Source: Microvirga terrae
Lineage (GTDB): Bacteria; Pseudomonadota; Alphaproteobacteria; Rhizobiales; Beijerinckiaceae
Length of the DNA: 64,000 nt
Direction: 5' to 3'
NCBI RefSeq assembly: GCF_013307435.2
Contig: NZ_CP102845.1
Location: forward strand, 2,551,001 to 2,615,000
The notes under the pieces are model-generated. The model saw nothing but the letters and a program-made list of their open reading frames with translations. It was not told the DNA's origin and did not search any database. Shown piece after piece: positions 52,572-62,999 of this stretch (the first letter of the stretch is position 1; each line of letters begins with the position of its first letter). Both the position numbers and the translations under genes were made by a program.

Positions 52572-54467
52572 TTATTGGATCTTCGGCGGCTCGTCGAAGT
52601 TCAGGCCGGGCAGGCCGCCTGGTTCGCTTCCGGGAGCGCCGAGGCCTGGGACCAGGAGCTCGTCGAGCTTCTGCTGCACCGCCGCCGGATCGACCGCGGG
52701 ACCGGCCGCCTTGTAGTGCGTGACGAGGCCCGGAAAGGCGATCACGATAGCCACCATGATCAGCTGGATGACCACGAAGGGAACGGCGCCCCAGTAGATC
52801 TGACCCGTGGTCACGGGATCCATCTTCCGCCCCGTCACGCGGTCGATATACGGCACCTTCGGAGCCACCGATCGCAGGAAGAAGAGCGCGAAGCCGAACG
52901 GCGGATGCATGAACGAAGTCTGCATGTTCACGGCCAGGATGACGCCGAACCAGATCAGGTCGATCCCGAGCTTGTCGGCCGCGGGCCCGAGAAGCGGGAT
53001 GATGATGAAGGCGAGCTCGAAGTAGTCGAGGAAGAAGGCCAGGAAGAACACCAGCACGTTCACGAAGACCAGGAAGCCGACCTGACCGCCCGGCAGCGAG
53101 GTGAGCAGGTGCTCGACCCAGATGTGGCCGTTCACGCCATAGAAGGTGAGCGAGAACACGCGCGCACCGATCAGGATGAACAGCACGAAGGCCGAGAGCT
53201 TCGCGGTGGCCTCCGTGGCCTGACGGACCAGAGTCCAGTTGAAGCGGGCAGGGTTGTTGTCGAGCTTGCGCTTGACGGCGGCCAGGATCACCGAGCCCAG
53301 AGCGCCCATGGCGCCGCCTTCGGTCGGTGTCGCAAGGCCGATGAAGATGGTGCCCAGCACCAGGAAGATGAGCAGGAGCGGGGGCACCATCACGAAGGTG
53401 ACCTGCTGGGCCATGTTCGACATGAGGCGAAGGCCGGTGAAGCGCTCGACGATGCCGACGATCAGCGCATAGATCACACCGGCCAGAATCATTTCGAAGG
53501 TCAGGGCGAGGTTTTCATGGCCCTGACTGTGGAGATAGGCGTAAATGCCTGCCAGAAGGGCCGCGAGGATGACCGAAACCACGATCCTCTTGGCGCCCAG
53601 CATCCTGTTCATGAGCGCGCAGATCAACGCCACGACGGTCGCCACGCAGATCGTCAGGATCACGAAGTCGGCGCCGGCCTTGGTTCCGGTCTGCGACAGG
53701 ACGTAATAGCCGACGAGCCCCGAGAACACGACCAGGATACCCAGCTGCCACACACCGCGCGCACCATCGGGCTCGCGGTAGCCGATCGCCTCCGGGGGCA
53801 GGCCCGGGGCTGATTTCGGGTACACGATCGACATGAACATGACGTATCCGGCGTATAGCGCAGTCAGGATCAGGCCGGGCAGGAACGCGCCCTCGTACAT
53901 GTCGCCCACCGAGCGACCGAGCTGGTCGGCCATGACGATCAGCACCAGCGATGGCGGGATGATCTGGGCGAGGGTACCGGAAGCCGCGATCACGCCCGAG
54001 GCAAGACGGCGGTCATAGCCGTAGCGCAGCATGATCGGCAGGGAGATCAGGCCCATCGAGATCACCGAGGCCGCGACGACGCCCGTGGTGGCGGCCAGCA
54101 GCGCACCCACGAAGATCACCGCATAGGCGAGCCCGCCGCGCACGGGGCCGAAAAGCTGGCCGATCGTGTCGAGCAGGTCCTCCGCCATTCCGGACCGTTC
54201 GAGCACCAATCCCATGAAGGTGAAGAACGGGATCGCCAGCAGCACCTCGTTGGACATGGTGCCGAAGATGCGGTCGGGCAGCGCCTGGAGGAGCGGCCAG
54301 GACAGGGTGATGGTCTCCGGCGCGTAGGGAGCGAGCTCGACGGCGATGAAGAAGAACAGAAGGCCGTTCGCCGCAAGGGCGAAAGCGACCGGATAGCCGA
54401 GCAGGAGGAAGACCACGAGCGCCGCGAACATGATCGGCGCGAGGTTCTGGGCAATCAATGCAGCCAT
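52572..54467 (-). CDS. dctM: TRAP transporter large permease subunit, long variant
   Basis: A 631-residue DctM-type TRAP permease. Conserved core motifs: IPFFTFMGLVLERSGMAEDLLD, GVVAASVISMGLISLPIMLRYGYDRRLASGVIAASGTLAQIIPPSLVLIV, and C-terminal SFMHPPFGFALFFLRSVAP. It is about 200 residues longer than usual. The extra part (about residues 230-350) adds several hydrophobic spans in the middle, and a Pro/Gly-rich tail of 45 residues ends the protein. Downstream of dctQ by 40 bases. The binding-protein gene dctP is not next to it. Confidence 0.9.
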   Translation of the reverse strand: MAALIAQNLAPIMFAALVVFLLLGYPVAFALAANGLLFFFIAVELAPYAPETITLSWPLLQALPDRIFGTMSNEVLLAIPFFTFMGLVLERSGMAEDLLDTIGQLFGPVRGGLAYAVIFVGALLAATTGVVAASVISMGLISLPIMLRYGYDRRLASGVIAASGTLAQIIPPSLVLIVMADQLGRSVGDMYEGAFLPGLILTALYAGYVMFMSIVYPKSAPGLPPEAIGYREPDGARGVWQLGILVVFSGLVGYYVLSQTGTKAGADFVILTICVATVVALICALMNRMLGAKRIVVSVILAALLAGIYAYLHSQGHENLALTFEMILAGVIYALIVGIVERFTGLRLMSNMAQQVTFVMVPPLLLIFLVLGTIFIGLATPTEGGAMGALGSVILAAVKRKLDNNPARFNWTLVRQATEATAKLSAFVLFILIGARVFSLTFYGVNGHIWVEHLLTSLPGGQVGFLVFVNVLVFFLAFFLDYFELAFIIIPLLGPAADKLGIDLIWFGVILAVNMQTSFMHPPFGFALFFLRSVAPKVPYIDRVTGRKMDPVTTGQIYWGAVPFVVIQLIMVAIVIAFPGLVTHYKAAGPAVDPAAVQQKLDELLVPGLGAPGSEPGGLPGLNFDEPPKIQ

Positions 54468-54507
54468 TGACGGGAACTCCGGAAAACTGTGACTTGGCGC
54501 CTGAAGA

Positions 54508-55137
54508 TCAGCTCACGCCATCGCCGGGCGGCGTGCCGCCCTTGCCGGGCGTATTGACGGTGCCGATTTCCTGAATCAGGCGCTCGGCCTCCGCTTCGGC
54601 ACTGTGATGGCCGGCGCTGTCGTGCTCGTCCACGAGCTCGCCCCTCATGATCGCCACCCGCTTGATCAGCTCGCTCATCCATTGGAAGAACATCGAGATG
54701 AAGCCGAGCAGGATGAGCCCCTTGGCCGGCCAGATCAGCAGGCCGCCGGCATTGGACGAGACCTCGCCGGAGCGGTAGGAATTCAGAAAGAACGGGGTGC
54801 ACAGCCAGAGCAGCAGCGCCACGAAGGGAAACAGGAAGAACAGGTGCCCGAAGATGTCGATCCCGTCGCGGGCGCGCTTGGAGAGCCGGCTCGAGACGAT
54901 GTCGATGCGGATGTGCTCGTTCGCCTTCAGGGTCCAGGCCGCGCAGAGCATGAACACGGCGCCGAACAGGTACCATTGCAGTTCGAGCCAGGCGTTGGAC
55001 GAGACGCCGAAGATGCGTCGGATGATGGCATTGATCGCGGAAACCAGGACGGCCGCCACGATGGCCCAGGCGGCGATCTTGCCGACGCGCTCGTTGATCG
55101 AGTCGATGACACGGGATAGCCCAAGAAGTGCCGTCAC
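54508..55137 (-). CDS. dctQ: TRAP transporter small permease subunit
   Basis: A 209-residue DctQ protein with four hydrophobic spans and the family signature NAWLELQWYLFGAVFMLCAAWTL followed by NEHIRIDIV. The C-terminal 50 residues are a hydrophilic, disordered tail. It starts the TRAP gene pair at 55137. The 292 bases upstream, up to the NnrU gene on the other strand, hold no gene and no recognised regulatory motif, so dctP is missing here. Confidence 0.88.
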   Translation of the reverse strand: MTALLGLSRVIDSINERVGKIAAWAIVAAVLVSAINAIIRRIFGVSSNAWLELQWYLFGAVFMLCAAWTLKANEHIRIDIVSSRLSKRARDGIDIFGHLFFLFPFVALLLWLCTPFFLNSYRSGEVSSNAGGLLIWPAKGLILLGFISMFFQWMSELIKRVAIMRGELVDEHDSAGHHSAEAEAERLIQEIGTVNTPGKGGTPPGDGVS

Positions 55138-55429
55138 CTGTCTCCCCCTTGAAATCTGTTGAGATATTGCGGCCTAGCTATCGGACTTGGGGCGGCGTCG
55201 CTAGTGCCGATTTAGTCTAAAGCAAGGTTTGACGCGTCCGTAGCGGAGAAATTTTCAGGCTGCAAGCGGCCACCTTGTTAAAAGTTTAGGCAGTCCAAGG
55301 GTTTGATGATGATAGGAAACTTGCGGGTTCCCCTGCCGGGCTTTTCGTCCCATGGCGGTCGTCCCGTGCCTTCGGCTTGGTTTTCCCTGACTGGAATGGC
55401 TATAAGTTCCTAGAACCCGGAGACCTCCT

Positions 55430-56020
55430 GTGACGCTGCTGATCCTTGGCCTTGTGATCTTTCTTGGCATGCACGCCTTCAGCATGGCACGAGGCGCGCG
55501 GGCTGCCCTGATCGCCAGGATCGGGGAGGGCCCGTACAAGGGCCTCTACTCCCTCGTTTCCCTGGCCGGCATCGTGCTGATCTCGGTTGGCTATGGTCAA
55601 TATCGCGCGGGCGGGTACGTCCCGGTCTGGGATCCGCCGGTCTGGACCCGCCATCTCGCCCTGCTCCTTGTCTGGGTGGCCTTCGTCTGCTTCGTCGCGG
55701 CCTATCTCCCGGGGCGCATCAAGCGGGGACTGAAGCATCCCATGCTCGTGGGCGTGAAAATCTGGGCTCTGGCGCATCTTCTCGCCAACGGGGATCTCGG
55801 GTCGATCCTGCTCTTCGGCTCCATCCTGGCCTGGGCAGTGCTGGCCCGCATCAGCGTCAAGCGCCGGGATGTGGCGGCCCAGCACGGAGGCACGGCGACC
55901 CCGGCCGGATGGCGCAACGACGTTCTGGCGGTGGTGATCGGCACGGCGGTGTATCTGGCGTTCGTGTTCTGGCTCCATCCCTGGCTGATCGGGGTTCCGG
56001 TCCTGCCCATGCGGGCATGA
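55430..56020 (+). CDS. NnrU-family membrane protein
   Basis: A 196-residue membrane protein of the NnrU family, with five to six spans. Family features: GMHAFSMARGARAAL near the N-terminus, YKGLYSLVSLAGIVLI, and HPMLVGVKIWALAHLLANGD. NnrU was named from denitrification gene clusters, but there are no denitrification genes near. It resembles isoprenoid-related membrane enzymes of the 15-cis-zeta-carotene isomerase (Z-ISO) type. GTG start with CCCGGAG upstream. A 72-base gap separates it from the next gene's upstream ATG. Confidence 0.88.
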   Translation: MTLLILGLVIFLGMHAFSMARGARAALIARIGEGPYKGLYSLVSLAGIVLISVGYGQYRAGGYVPVWDPPVWTRHLALLLVWVAFVCFVAAYLPGRIKRGLKHPMLVGVKIWALAHLLANGDLGSILLFGSILAWAVLARISVKRRDVAAQHGGTATPAGWRNDVLAVVIGTAVYLAFVFWLHPWLIGVPVLPMRA

Positions 56021-56104
56021 AGCCTCTCGCCTTGTGCGACCGTCTATGTTAGGCGACCTCCTTCGATTGCAGGAGGCGGCTGCCCGAGCCGCATGAGAGA
56101 CACG

Positions 56105-56779
56105 ATGGCCCCGAACGACGAGTTCATTCGCGAAGTCGATGAGGAATACCGCCGCGACCGGATCGCCCAGATCTGGCAGCGCTACAACGGAATCATCATC
56201 GCGGTCGTGGTTTTGATCGTGGCGGGCGTCGGTGGCTGGCGCTTCTGGCAGCACACGCAGGAAACCCGCGCCCAGGAAGCGGCCGTGCGCTACGAGGAGG
56301 CCCTGCGCCTCTCGTCGGAGGACAAGGGACAGGAATCCCAGGCCGCCTTCGAGAACGTCGTGAAGGAAGACGGCGCGACCGGCTACGCCATGCTGGCCCG
56401 CTTCCGCTTGGCTGCCGAGCTGGGGCAGCAGAACGCCGAGAACGGCGCCTCCGCGTTCGACGCGCTCGCCAACGAGGCGTCCGTTCCGCCGCTGTGGAAG
56501 GATCTTGCGCGCCTGCGCGCCGCATGGCTACGCATCGACAGCGCCGAACCGGCGCGCCTGCGTCAGGCGGTGGAGCCGCTGGCGGCTCCGTCCAACGCCT
56601 GGCGTCATTCGGCCAGGGAACTCTTGGGATTATCCGGTCTTAAGGCCGGTGATATGGATTATGCGGGTCGATGGTTCGACCAGATCGCCGCCGATCGCGA
56701 GACGCCCTCTTCCCTGAGACAGCGGCTCGCAGTCTACACCGCCCTCGTGGCGGGCGGTCCGGTCCAGGCGACCCAGTAA
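56105..56779 (+). CDS. YfgM-like membrane-anchored TPR protein
   Basis: A 224-residue protein with a cytoplasmic N-terminus (about 30 residues), one membrane span (residues 31-48, [16 protein letters not shown]) and a periplasmic helical TPR-like domain. It belongs to the YfgM/DUF2133 family, in E. coli a partner of the SecYEG-PpiD complex. The typical neighbour Der follows after 22 bases, in the usual order (yfgM then der; bamB is missing between them). The start at 56105 is preferred; another ATG lies four codons upstream. Confidence 0.85.
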   Translation: MAPNDEFIREVDEEYRRDRIAQIWQRYNGIIIAVVVLIVAGVGGWRFWQHTQETRAQEAAVRYEEALRLSSEDKGQESQAAFENVVKEDGATGYAMLARFRLAAELGQQNAENGASAFDALANEASVPPLWKDLARLRAAWLRIDSAEPARLRQAVEPLAAPSNAWRHSARELLGLSGLKAGDMDYAGRWFDQIAADRETPSSLRQRLAVYTALVAGGPVQATQ

Positions 56780-56801
56780 GACCAGCAGGATAGGACAGGA
56801 C

Positions 56802-58145
56802 ATGACGGCGACCGTCGCCATTGTCGGGCGGCCGAATGTCGGCAAATCGACTCTCTTCAACCGGCTTGTCGGCAAGAAGCTGGCGCTCGTGGACGATCGG
56901 CCGGGCGTGACCCGCGACCGGCGCGAGGGCGAGGCCAAGCTCGGCGATCTGGAGTTCCGCATCATCGACACGGCGGGCCTCGAAGAGGCCACCGAGGAAT
57001 CGCTCCTGGGCCGCATGCGTGCGCAGACCGAGGCGGCCATTGCCGATGCCGACGTCATTCTCTTCGTGATCGATGCCCGGGCGGGCATTCTTCCGGCCGA
57101 CCGGCCGTTCGCCGAAATGGTCCGCCGCTCCGGCAAGCCCGTGATCCTCATTGCCAACAAGGCCGAGGGCTCGGGCGGCATGGCGGGCGCTTACGAGGCG
57201 TTCGGACTGGGGCTCGGGGAGCCTGTTCCCCTGTCCGCCGAGCACGGCGAAGGCATGGCCGACCTGTTCGAGGCCCTGATGCCTCACTTCCCCCACCCGG
57301 ACGACGCCGAGGAGGAGGACGACCCTAACAAGCCGCTCCAGGTCGCCATCGTGGGCCGGCCGAATGCCGGGAAATCGACCCTCATCAACCGGATGGTCGG
57401 CGAGGAACGCCTGCTCACCGGCCCAGAGGCCGGCATCACCCGCGATTCAATATCCCTGGACTGGGAATGGCGCGGGCGTCCGATCAAGCTGTTCGACACG
57501 GCGGGCCTGAGGAAGCGCGCCCGGGTCGAGGACAAGCTCGAGAAGCTGTCCGTGGCCGATGCGCTGCGCGCCGTTCGCTTCGCTGAGGTCGTGGTCGTTC
57601 TGCTCGACGCCACGATCCCGTTCGAGAAACAGGACCTCTCCATTGTCGACTTGGTGGAGCAGGAGGGCCGCGCCCTCGTGATCGGCCTCAACAAGTGGGA
57701 TCTCGTCGCCGACCAGCAGGGTCTCCTGAAGGATTTAAAGGAGAAGGCCACGCGCCTCCTGCCGCAGGTGCGCGGCGCGCCCGTGGTGCCGCTCTCGGGG
57801 CTGGCCGGCAGCGGCATCGATCCGTTGATGAAGGCAGTCCTCCAGGTCTACCAGACATGGAACACGCGCATTTCGACCGCGCGGCTCAACCAGTGGCTCG
57901 GCGAGGCTCTGGAAGCCAACCCGCCCCCCGCTGTGTCGGGTCGTCGCATCAAGATCCGCTACATGACCCAGGTGAAATCGCGGCCGCCCCATTTCGCCGT
58001 CTTCGGCAACCAGCTCGACGCCCTGCCGAAGAGCTACACCCGATACCTGGTCAACGGCCTGCGCGAGGCCTTCGAACTGCCGGGAACGCCGATCCGCGTC
58101 TCGCTGCGCATGGGACAGAACCCATTCGACAAGGAGCGGAAGTAG
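56802..58145 (+). CDS. der: Ribosome-assembly GTPase Der (EngA)
   Basis: A 447-residue GTPase with two tandem G domains and a C-terminal KH-like domain, acting in 50S subunit maturation. P-loops: [13 protein letters not shown] (residues 8-20) and [13 protein letters not shown] (near 185); G3 DTAGL in both halves; G4 NKAEG (NKxD-type) and NKWD. The KH-like domain spans about residues 365-440 and ends RKxxK-poor, with no long basic tail. AGGACAGGAC lies before the ATG. Upstream neighbour YfgM-like; convergent with the cyclic-di-GMP gene. Confidence 0.97.
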   Translation: MTATVAIVGRPNVGKSTLFNRLVGKKLALVDDRPGVTRDRREGEAKLGDLEFRIIDTAGLEEATEESLLGRMRAQTEAAIADADVILFVIDARAGILPADRPFAEMVRRSGKPVILIANKAEGSGGMAGAYEAFGLGLGEPVPLSAEHGEGMADLFEALMPHFPHPDDAEEEDDPNKPLQVAIVGRPNAGKSTLINRMVGEERLLTGPEAGITRDSISLDWEWRGRPIKLFDTAGLRKRARVEDKLEKLSVADALRAVRFAEVVVVLLDATIPFEKQDLSIVDLVEQEGRALVIGLNKWDLVADQQGLLKDLKEKATRLLPQVRGAPVVPLSGLAGSGIDPLMKAVLQVYQTWNTRISTARLNQWLGEALEANPPPAVSGRRIKIRYMTQVKSRPPHFAVFGNQLDALPKSYTRYLVNGLREAFELPGTPIRVSLRMGQNPFDKERK

Positions 58146-58152
58146 GCCAGGC

Positions 58153-60552
58153 TCAATTCCTGGCCGCTTTGACGTGGGGCTGCGGCAACGTCACGACGTT
58201 CGCGGAGATCAGCGGCACGAATTCCTTGATAGGCGCCGGCCGGCCGAACAGGTAGCCCTGCGCCTCGGCGCATCCCTCCAGACCGAGAAAGCGCAGCTCT
58301 TCCGCAGTCTCGACGCCTTCGGCGATCACGGGGAGGCCCAGGCCGCGCCCGAGGCCGAGCACGGCACGCACGATGGCGGCCGCCTGTGGGTTCGCGTGGA
58401 CGGCCTGGATGAACGATCTGTCGATCTTGATCTTGTCGAACGGGAAGGCGCGCAGATTCGAAAGCGACGAATAGCCCGTCCCGAAATCGTCCATGGCGAT
58501 GTTGACGCCGATGGCTTTCAGCCGCTGAAGCGAGTGGAGCGCCCGGTTGGGATCCCGGACCAGGGCCGTCTCTGTGATCTCGATTTCGAGGCGATGCGAC
58601 GGCAGCTTCGTCTCGCCCAGGGTCGCCTCGATGAACTCGACGAAGCCGTCGCTGGTCAGCTGAAGGGCCGAGACGTTGACCGCGATGGTCAGGGGACGCA
58701 TCCAGGTGGCGGCCTCGCGGCAGGCCTCGCGCATCACCCATTCGCCGAGCTTGAGGATCAAGCCACTCTCCTCGGCGATCGGAATGAAGAGGGCAGGCGG
58801 AACATTGCCGCGCGCGGGATGGTTCCACCGCAGCAGAACCTCGAAGCCGTTCACCTCGCCCGTCTCGACCTGGGCCTGCGGCTGGTAGGCCAGGCTCAGT
58901 TCGTTGTTCGCGATGGCGCCGCGCAGATCATGCTCGATACTGCGACGCTCCCGGATCTGGGCCCCCATGGCGGCCTCGAAGAAGCGATAGGTTCCCTTGC
59001 CCTCGGTCTTGGCACGGTAGAGGGCGGCGTCGGCACTGGAGAGGAGCTCCGTGCGGTCCTTGCCGTCCGACGGATAAAGGGCGACACCGATGCTGACGGA
59101 GACGAGGCCTGCGGGAATGCCGTCCTGCTCCCATGCGAGGCTTTTCAGCAGGGTGTCGGCGAGCTGACCCACCTGAGCCGGATCGGTCACGAGGGGAGCG
59201 ATGATGGCGAATTCGTCGCCGCCGAGACGGGCGAGCATCTGACCCTCGCCGAGAACCGATGAGAAGTGCTTTGCGATGTCCTGAAGCACGCGGTCGCCGG
59301 CGGCATGGCCGTAGATATCGTTCACCTCCTTGAAGCCGTCGAGGTCGAGACACAGCAGGGCGAGCTGCCGGCGCGCTCTGCGATGGAAGCGGATCTCGCG
59401 GTCGAGACGATGGTCGAAGCTGGCCCGGTTGCCGAGGCCGGTGAGGGGATCATGATGGGCAAGATAGCGGATCTGGGCTTCCGCGTCCCGACGGTCGCGG
59501 AGATCCCGGAACGCCACGACGTTGTGGGGCGCGCCGTTGTAGCTGATCTGGCGGGCGATCAGTTCGACGGGCATCAGAGCGCCGTCCGCATTCCGCAGTT
59601 CGGTCTCGATGGCGCGGCCGAGGAACGTGAAGAGCGTGTCGCGCTTGGCGGCATCGGGCACCCATTCCGATAGGTCCCGGCCGGCGATCTGCTCGGCTGT
59701 CAGGCCGGTCAACCGCGCGAAGCTCTGGTTGACCGTCACGATGACGTCGCCCGCACAGACGACGAGGCCTTCCACCGCAGCGTCGGTCAGATCCCGCATT
59801 CTCTCGATCTCCAGGGAGGCGCGCCTGCGATCCCGGATATCGAGGCTCAGCGCGACGACCGCGATGAGGAGAATGGCGAGGCTGACGAGCGCCACCCCGG
59901 CCGCCAGCCACCCCGCATGGATCGAAGAGGATGACAAAGCGATGGATGGATCCGGCGTGATGGCGACCGCCCCCATGGCGGTGAAATGGTGGCTGCAGAT
60001 CGCAAGCGTGAGCAGCAGCGCGCCCGACAGCTTCGCTCGCAGCACCGTGCTGTCGAGCGCTACGGACAACGCGGCGGCGCCGATCGCAGCCCCGAGCCCG
60101 ATCGACGCCGCCACCAGCCAATGGTTCCATGTGATCGTACCCGCGACCTCGAAGGCCGCCATGCCCGTGTAGTGCATGACCGCGATGCCCCCGCCGACGA
60201 TCGCCCCGCCGATCCAGGGAGCCGCGACGAGGCCGGGCCGGAGAGCCGCACCCAATCCGATGCCGGTCAGCAGAACCGCCGCTATCAGCGAAACCACGGT
60301 CAGGACGACGTTGTATGCGGTCGGCACGGACGGAGAGAAGGCGAGCATCGCGATGAAATGCGTCGCCCAGATGCCGAAACCCGTCGAAGCCGCCGCGATG
60401 CAGAGCCAGGATGCGCGGTTGCCCCGATCGGCGCGGCGCACGTGATGCAGCAGGTTGACCGCCGTCAGCGAGGCGAGCGCACAGACCAGGGCCGCCAAGG
60501 CGACGAGCCGGAGATCGTGGTCGGAAACGATGCAGTCATAGACGGTCAGCAT
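58153..60552 (-). CDS. MHYT-PAS-GGDEF-EAL cyclic-di-GMP protein
   Basis: A 799-residue membrane signalling protein. Residues 1-250 form the MHYT sensor (seven spans, with THFIAML, MHYTGMAAFEV and SHHFTAMGAV motifs) thought to sense small gases through metal. A PAS domain follows (about 270-380), then GGDEF with an intact RLGGDEFAII and the EAL-type phosphodiesterase domain with EVLLRWNHP (Ala to Val), DDFGTGYSSL, KIDRSFIQ and EGVETAEEL. Both catalytic domains look competent on key residues, so it may make or degrade cyclic-di-GMP. Start at MLTVYDC with AAGG upstream. Confidence 0.92.
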   Translation of the reverse strand: MLTVYDCIVSDHDLRLVALAALVCALASLTAVNLLHHVRRADRGNRASWLCIAAASTGFGIWATHFIAMLAFSPSVPTAYNVVLTVVSLIAAVLLTGIGLGAALRPGLVAAPWIGGAIVGGGIAVMHYTGMAAFEVAGTITWNHWLVAASIGLGAAIGAAALSVALDSTVLRAKLSGALLLTLAICSHHFTAMGAVAITPDPSIALSSSSIHAGWLAAGVALVSLAILLIAVVALSLDIRDRRRASLEIERMRDLTDAAVEGLVVCAGDVIVTVNQSFARLTGLTAEQIAGRDLSEWVPDAAKRDTLFTFLGRAIETELRNADGALMPVELIARQISYNGAPHNVVAFRDLRDRRDAEAQIRYLAHHDPLTGLGNRASFDHRLDREIRFHRRARRQLALLCLDLDGFKEVNDIYGHAAGDRVLQDIAKHFSSVLGEGQMLARLGGDEFAIIAPLVTDPAQVGQLADTLLKSLAWEQDGIPAGLVSVSIGVALYPSDGKDRTELLSSADAALYRAKTEGKGTYRFFEAAMGAQIRERRSIEHDLRGAIANNELSLAYQPQAQVETGEVNGFEVLLRWNHPARGNVPPALFIPIAEESGLILKLGEWVMREACREAATWMRPLTIAVNVSALQLTSDGFVEFIEATLGETKLPSHRLEIEITETALVRDPNRALHSLQRLKAIGVNIAMDDFGTGYSSLSNLRAFPFDKIKIDRSFIQAVHANPQAAAIVRAVLGLGRGLGLPVIAEGVETAEELRFLGLEGCAEAQGYLFGRPAPIKEFVPLISANVVTLPQPHVKAARN

Positions 60553-60786
60553 AACGGGCCTTCGCTGGCGATCCGCTGCGGCAACATCCCCGCCGAAAAG
60601 CCTGTCGGAATACGATTGATTGAAAGAAGGCATCCGGTCTTTCACCGGGATGGCGGGGCGGCGTCATGCCTATGGACCGGCCTCACAGAGAGGCGCCAAT
60701 CCGCCATGGACTTCGGGACAATTTCCCGCTCGGTAAGATGAGCCATCACCCCGCCAAGTCAACGAGCCGGTAGGCTCCGTCCTTGG

Positions 60787-62772
60787 CTATCGATGGTCAG
60801 GGTTAACGCCCGATGTCTCGACCCTCCCGATGGCCCGGTTCATCGTCAAGGGAAGTTCGATGTGAACCTCCAATCCACCCGGTTCGAAGGAGAGCCGCAC
60901 CGTCGCCCGGCACTGGGCCTGAAGGACACGTTCGAGCAGGGTGAAGCCGAAACCGTGATGGGCGGGAGGCTCCACGGGAGGGCCGTTCCGTTCGACCCAC
61001 GTGAGACGGAGCGCCCGCATACCGTCGGTGGTTCCGACGTCCCACCTCACCGCGACGCAGCCCTTGCGGACCGAAAGCGCGCCATAGCGCGCCGCATTGG
61101 TCGCCAGCTCGTGCAGTGCCATGCTCAGGGGGATCGCCAGGTCAGCCGTGAGGTTGACCTCCGGCCCCTCCAGGATGAAGCGCCGATGCCGTCTTTCCTC
61201 GAACGGCCGGAGCTCGCAGAGCAGCATGTCGCGCAGGAGCGCGGTCTGCCAGTAATCTTCCGTCAGCAGGGACTGGGTCCTGGCGAGTGCCGCAATCCTT
61301 GACGAGAACGTGTGATTGAACTGCCTGACATTCGTCGCGCTGCGCGCCGTCGCGCTGGCGAGGGCCTCGACGACCGCGAGCGTATTGCGCACTCGGTGAT
61401 GAAGTTCGCGCACCAGCAGGGCTTGCCGCTGCTCGAACCGCTTCCGCTGGTCGATGTCCTGGATCACCCGCACGCTGTACTGAAATTGTCCATGCTCGCC
61501 GAAGACGGCCGTCGACGAGACGTGAAGCCAGACATTCGTGCCGTCCTTGCGGATGCAGCGCCGCTCCAGCGTATAGGTCTTCAGCTCGCCTGCGATCTGC
61601 CGGTCATATAGGGCCTTCTCGGCCTCAACCCCGTCCGACGGGACGAGATCGAAGAGGGTCATGACCAGCAGTTCGTCTCGGGAATAGCCGGTAATCGACG
61701 ACAGGCCCTTGTTGACCGTCAGAAAGCGCCCGGCCGCGTCCGTCTCGCCGATGCCCACGCTCGCATGCTCATGGGTGGCCCAGAGGCGTTCGCGGCTTTC
61801 GCGCTCGGCGCGCTTTCGAACGGAATTTTCCGCCGCCACGGAAGTGATCTGCGACAGCTGGACGAGAATCGCCTCATCATCGGCCGTGAAGTCGCCGTAT
61901 TCCTTGTCCGACAGCATGAGCACACCGAGCATTCCGCCCGACGCTGCGGGAATGGGCACGGCGATCAGCCCCTCGGTCATGAGGAGATCGGCCTCCGCGT
62001 TCCGCACGCCCTGGAGTTCCGGATAGTGGGACAGCTCCTCCGCGCTCATGCGCAGAGGTCGCTTCGTCTGGACCACATGCGTGTAGATGCCGACGCCGCT
62101 CTCCGCGAGCGCGGAGCTCGAGAATGCACGATACTTGTCCGAGACCGAAACGATGATCGGATTCTCGGGCCAGAGAACGTACGGGATCGTATGGGTCGAG
62201 GCCCAATGTGCGCCGATGATCCGCCGCGCCTCCTCCGTAGCATCCCGAAAAATTGTCGCCGGCAGCTCCTCCGAGGCGATCCGCGCACAGGCAGCCGCCA
62301 GAGATCTCAGCTGCTCCTGATGCCGGTGCGCCCGAGCCAGAAGGGCCTGACGTTCCTGCTCGACCAGAATGCGGTCCGTGATGTCGTGATGGGCCACGAC
62401 CGCATAGACCACGCCGTCGTGGACGAGGCGGGAGGCCTGAAGTTTGAACCAGCGCGTCTCGGTGGGCGAGTGGCAGGGATATTCGAGCGAGAATGTGCTC
62501 TTCCCGGCGAGCACGGACCTGATCCCGGCCGCGGCCGCCCGGGCGCAGGGACCGTCCGCCCCGACGGCACGGTCGCATATATCGAGATAGTTGACGCCGT
62601 CCCCTATGGCTGCCGGAGCTCCGTTCGCCTCGCCGAAACGGTGCCACGCCCGGTTGACCGCAATGATGGTGCCGGTCGGATCGAGCACCACCACGGGCCC
62701 CGTGATGGCGTCCAGGATGCTCTGAGCCGGGGGGACCGCGATTATTCCATTCTGCTCCGACAGCCGGCTCAT
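60787..62772 (-). CDS. HWE-type sensor histidine kinase with PAS-GAF-PAS input
   Basis: A 661-residue soluble sensor kinase. N-terminal PAS (residues 16-140), GAF (about 165-315, with GMLGVLMLSDKEYGDFT), second PAS/PAC (about 320-450), then HWE-kinase motifs: LLVRELHHRVRNTLAVVEAL (phospho-acceptor His), the N-box HELATNAARYGALS and WxE motif in LTWVERNG. HWE kinases are abundant in Hyphomicrobiales and often feed the PhyR/EcfG stress pathway. There is no membrane span and no linked response regulator; it neighbours the cyclic-di-GMP protein on the same strand (234 bases). Confidence 0.9.
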   Translation of the reverse strand: MSRLSEQNGIIAVPPAQSILDAITGPVVVLDPTGTIIAVNRAWHRFGEANGAPAAIGDGVNYLDICDRAVGADGPCARAAAAGIRSVLAGKSTFSLEYPCHSPTETRWFKLQASRLVHDGVVYAVVAHHDITDRILVEQERQALLARAHRHQEQLRSLAAACARIASEELPATIFRDATEEARRIIGAHWASTHTIPYVLWPENPIIVSVSDKYRAFSSSALAESGVGIYTHVVQTKRPLRMSAEELSHYPELQGVRNAEADLLMTEGLIAVPIPAASGGMLGVLMLSDKEYGDFTADDEAILVQLSQITSVAAENSVRKRAERESRERLWATHEHASVGIGETDAAGRFLTVNKGLSSITGYSRDELLVMTLFDLVPSDGVEAEKALYDRQIAGELKTYTLERRCIRKDGTNVWLHVSSTAVFGEHGQFQYSVRVIQDIDQRKRFEQRQALLVRELHHRVRNTLAVVEALASATARSATNVRQFNHTFSSRIAALARTQSLLTEDYWQTALLRDMLLCELRPFEERRHRRFILEGPEVNLTADLAIPLSMALHELATNAARYGALSVRKGCVAVRWDVGTTDGMRALRLTWVERNGPPVEPPAHHGFGFTLLERVLQAQCRATVRLSFEPGGLEVHIELPLTMNRAIGRVETSGVNPDHR

Positions 62773-62855
62773 CGCACTTCATCTGTGAAGACGGGTTGGA
62801 ACAGGGAGGAAACGGCCAATCCGGCGTCCGGTTCATTCGGGGTTGATTTGAATGT

Positions 62856-62881
62856 CGGTTCGATTCCCGTCTCGGCCCGCC
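62856..62881 (+). other. tRNA 3'-end-like fragment
   Basis: The stretch CGGTTCGATTCCCGTC followed by TCGGCCCGCC resembles the T-arm and acceptor 3' strand of a tRNA (TTCGATT loop). There is no matching 5' half upstream, and the T-stem pairing is poor, so this is a fragment or chance. It lies in a 334-base gene-free region (62773-63106) that otherwise holds only the stem-loop at 63000. Confidence 0.25.
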
Positions 62882-62999
62882 GGGCGCTGCGGCCGACCCG
62901 CGATAAGCTCGGCCGTTAGGGTGGGAACTGACCCGATGCGGCGCGCGCTTGATTGAACGAGGCGCGCTTCTTGTGCCTCGTCGGAGGTCTGATACGCCG

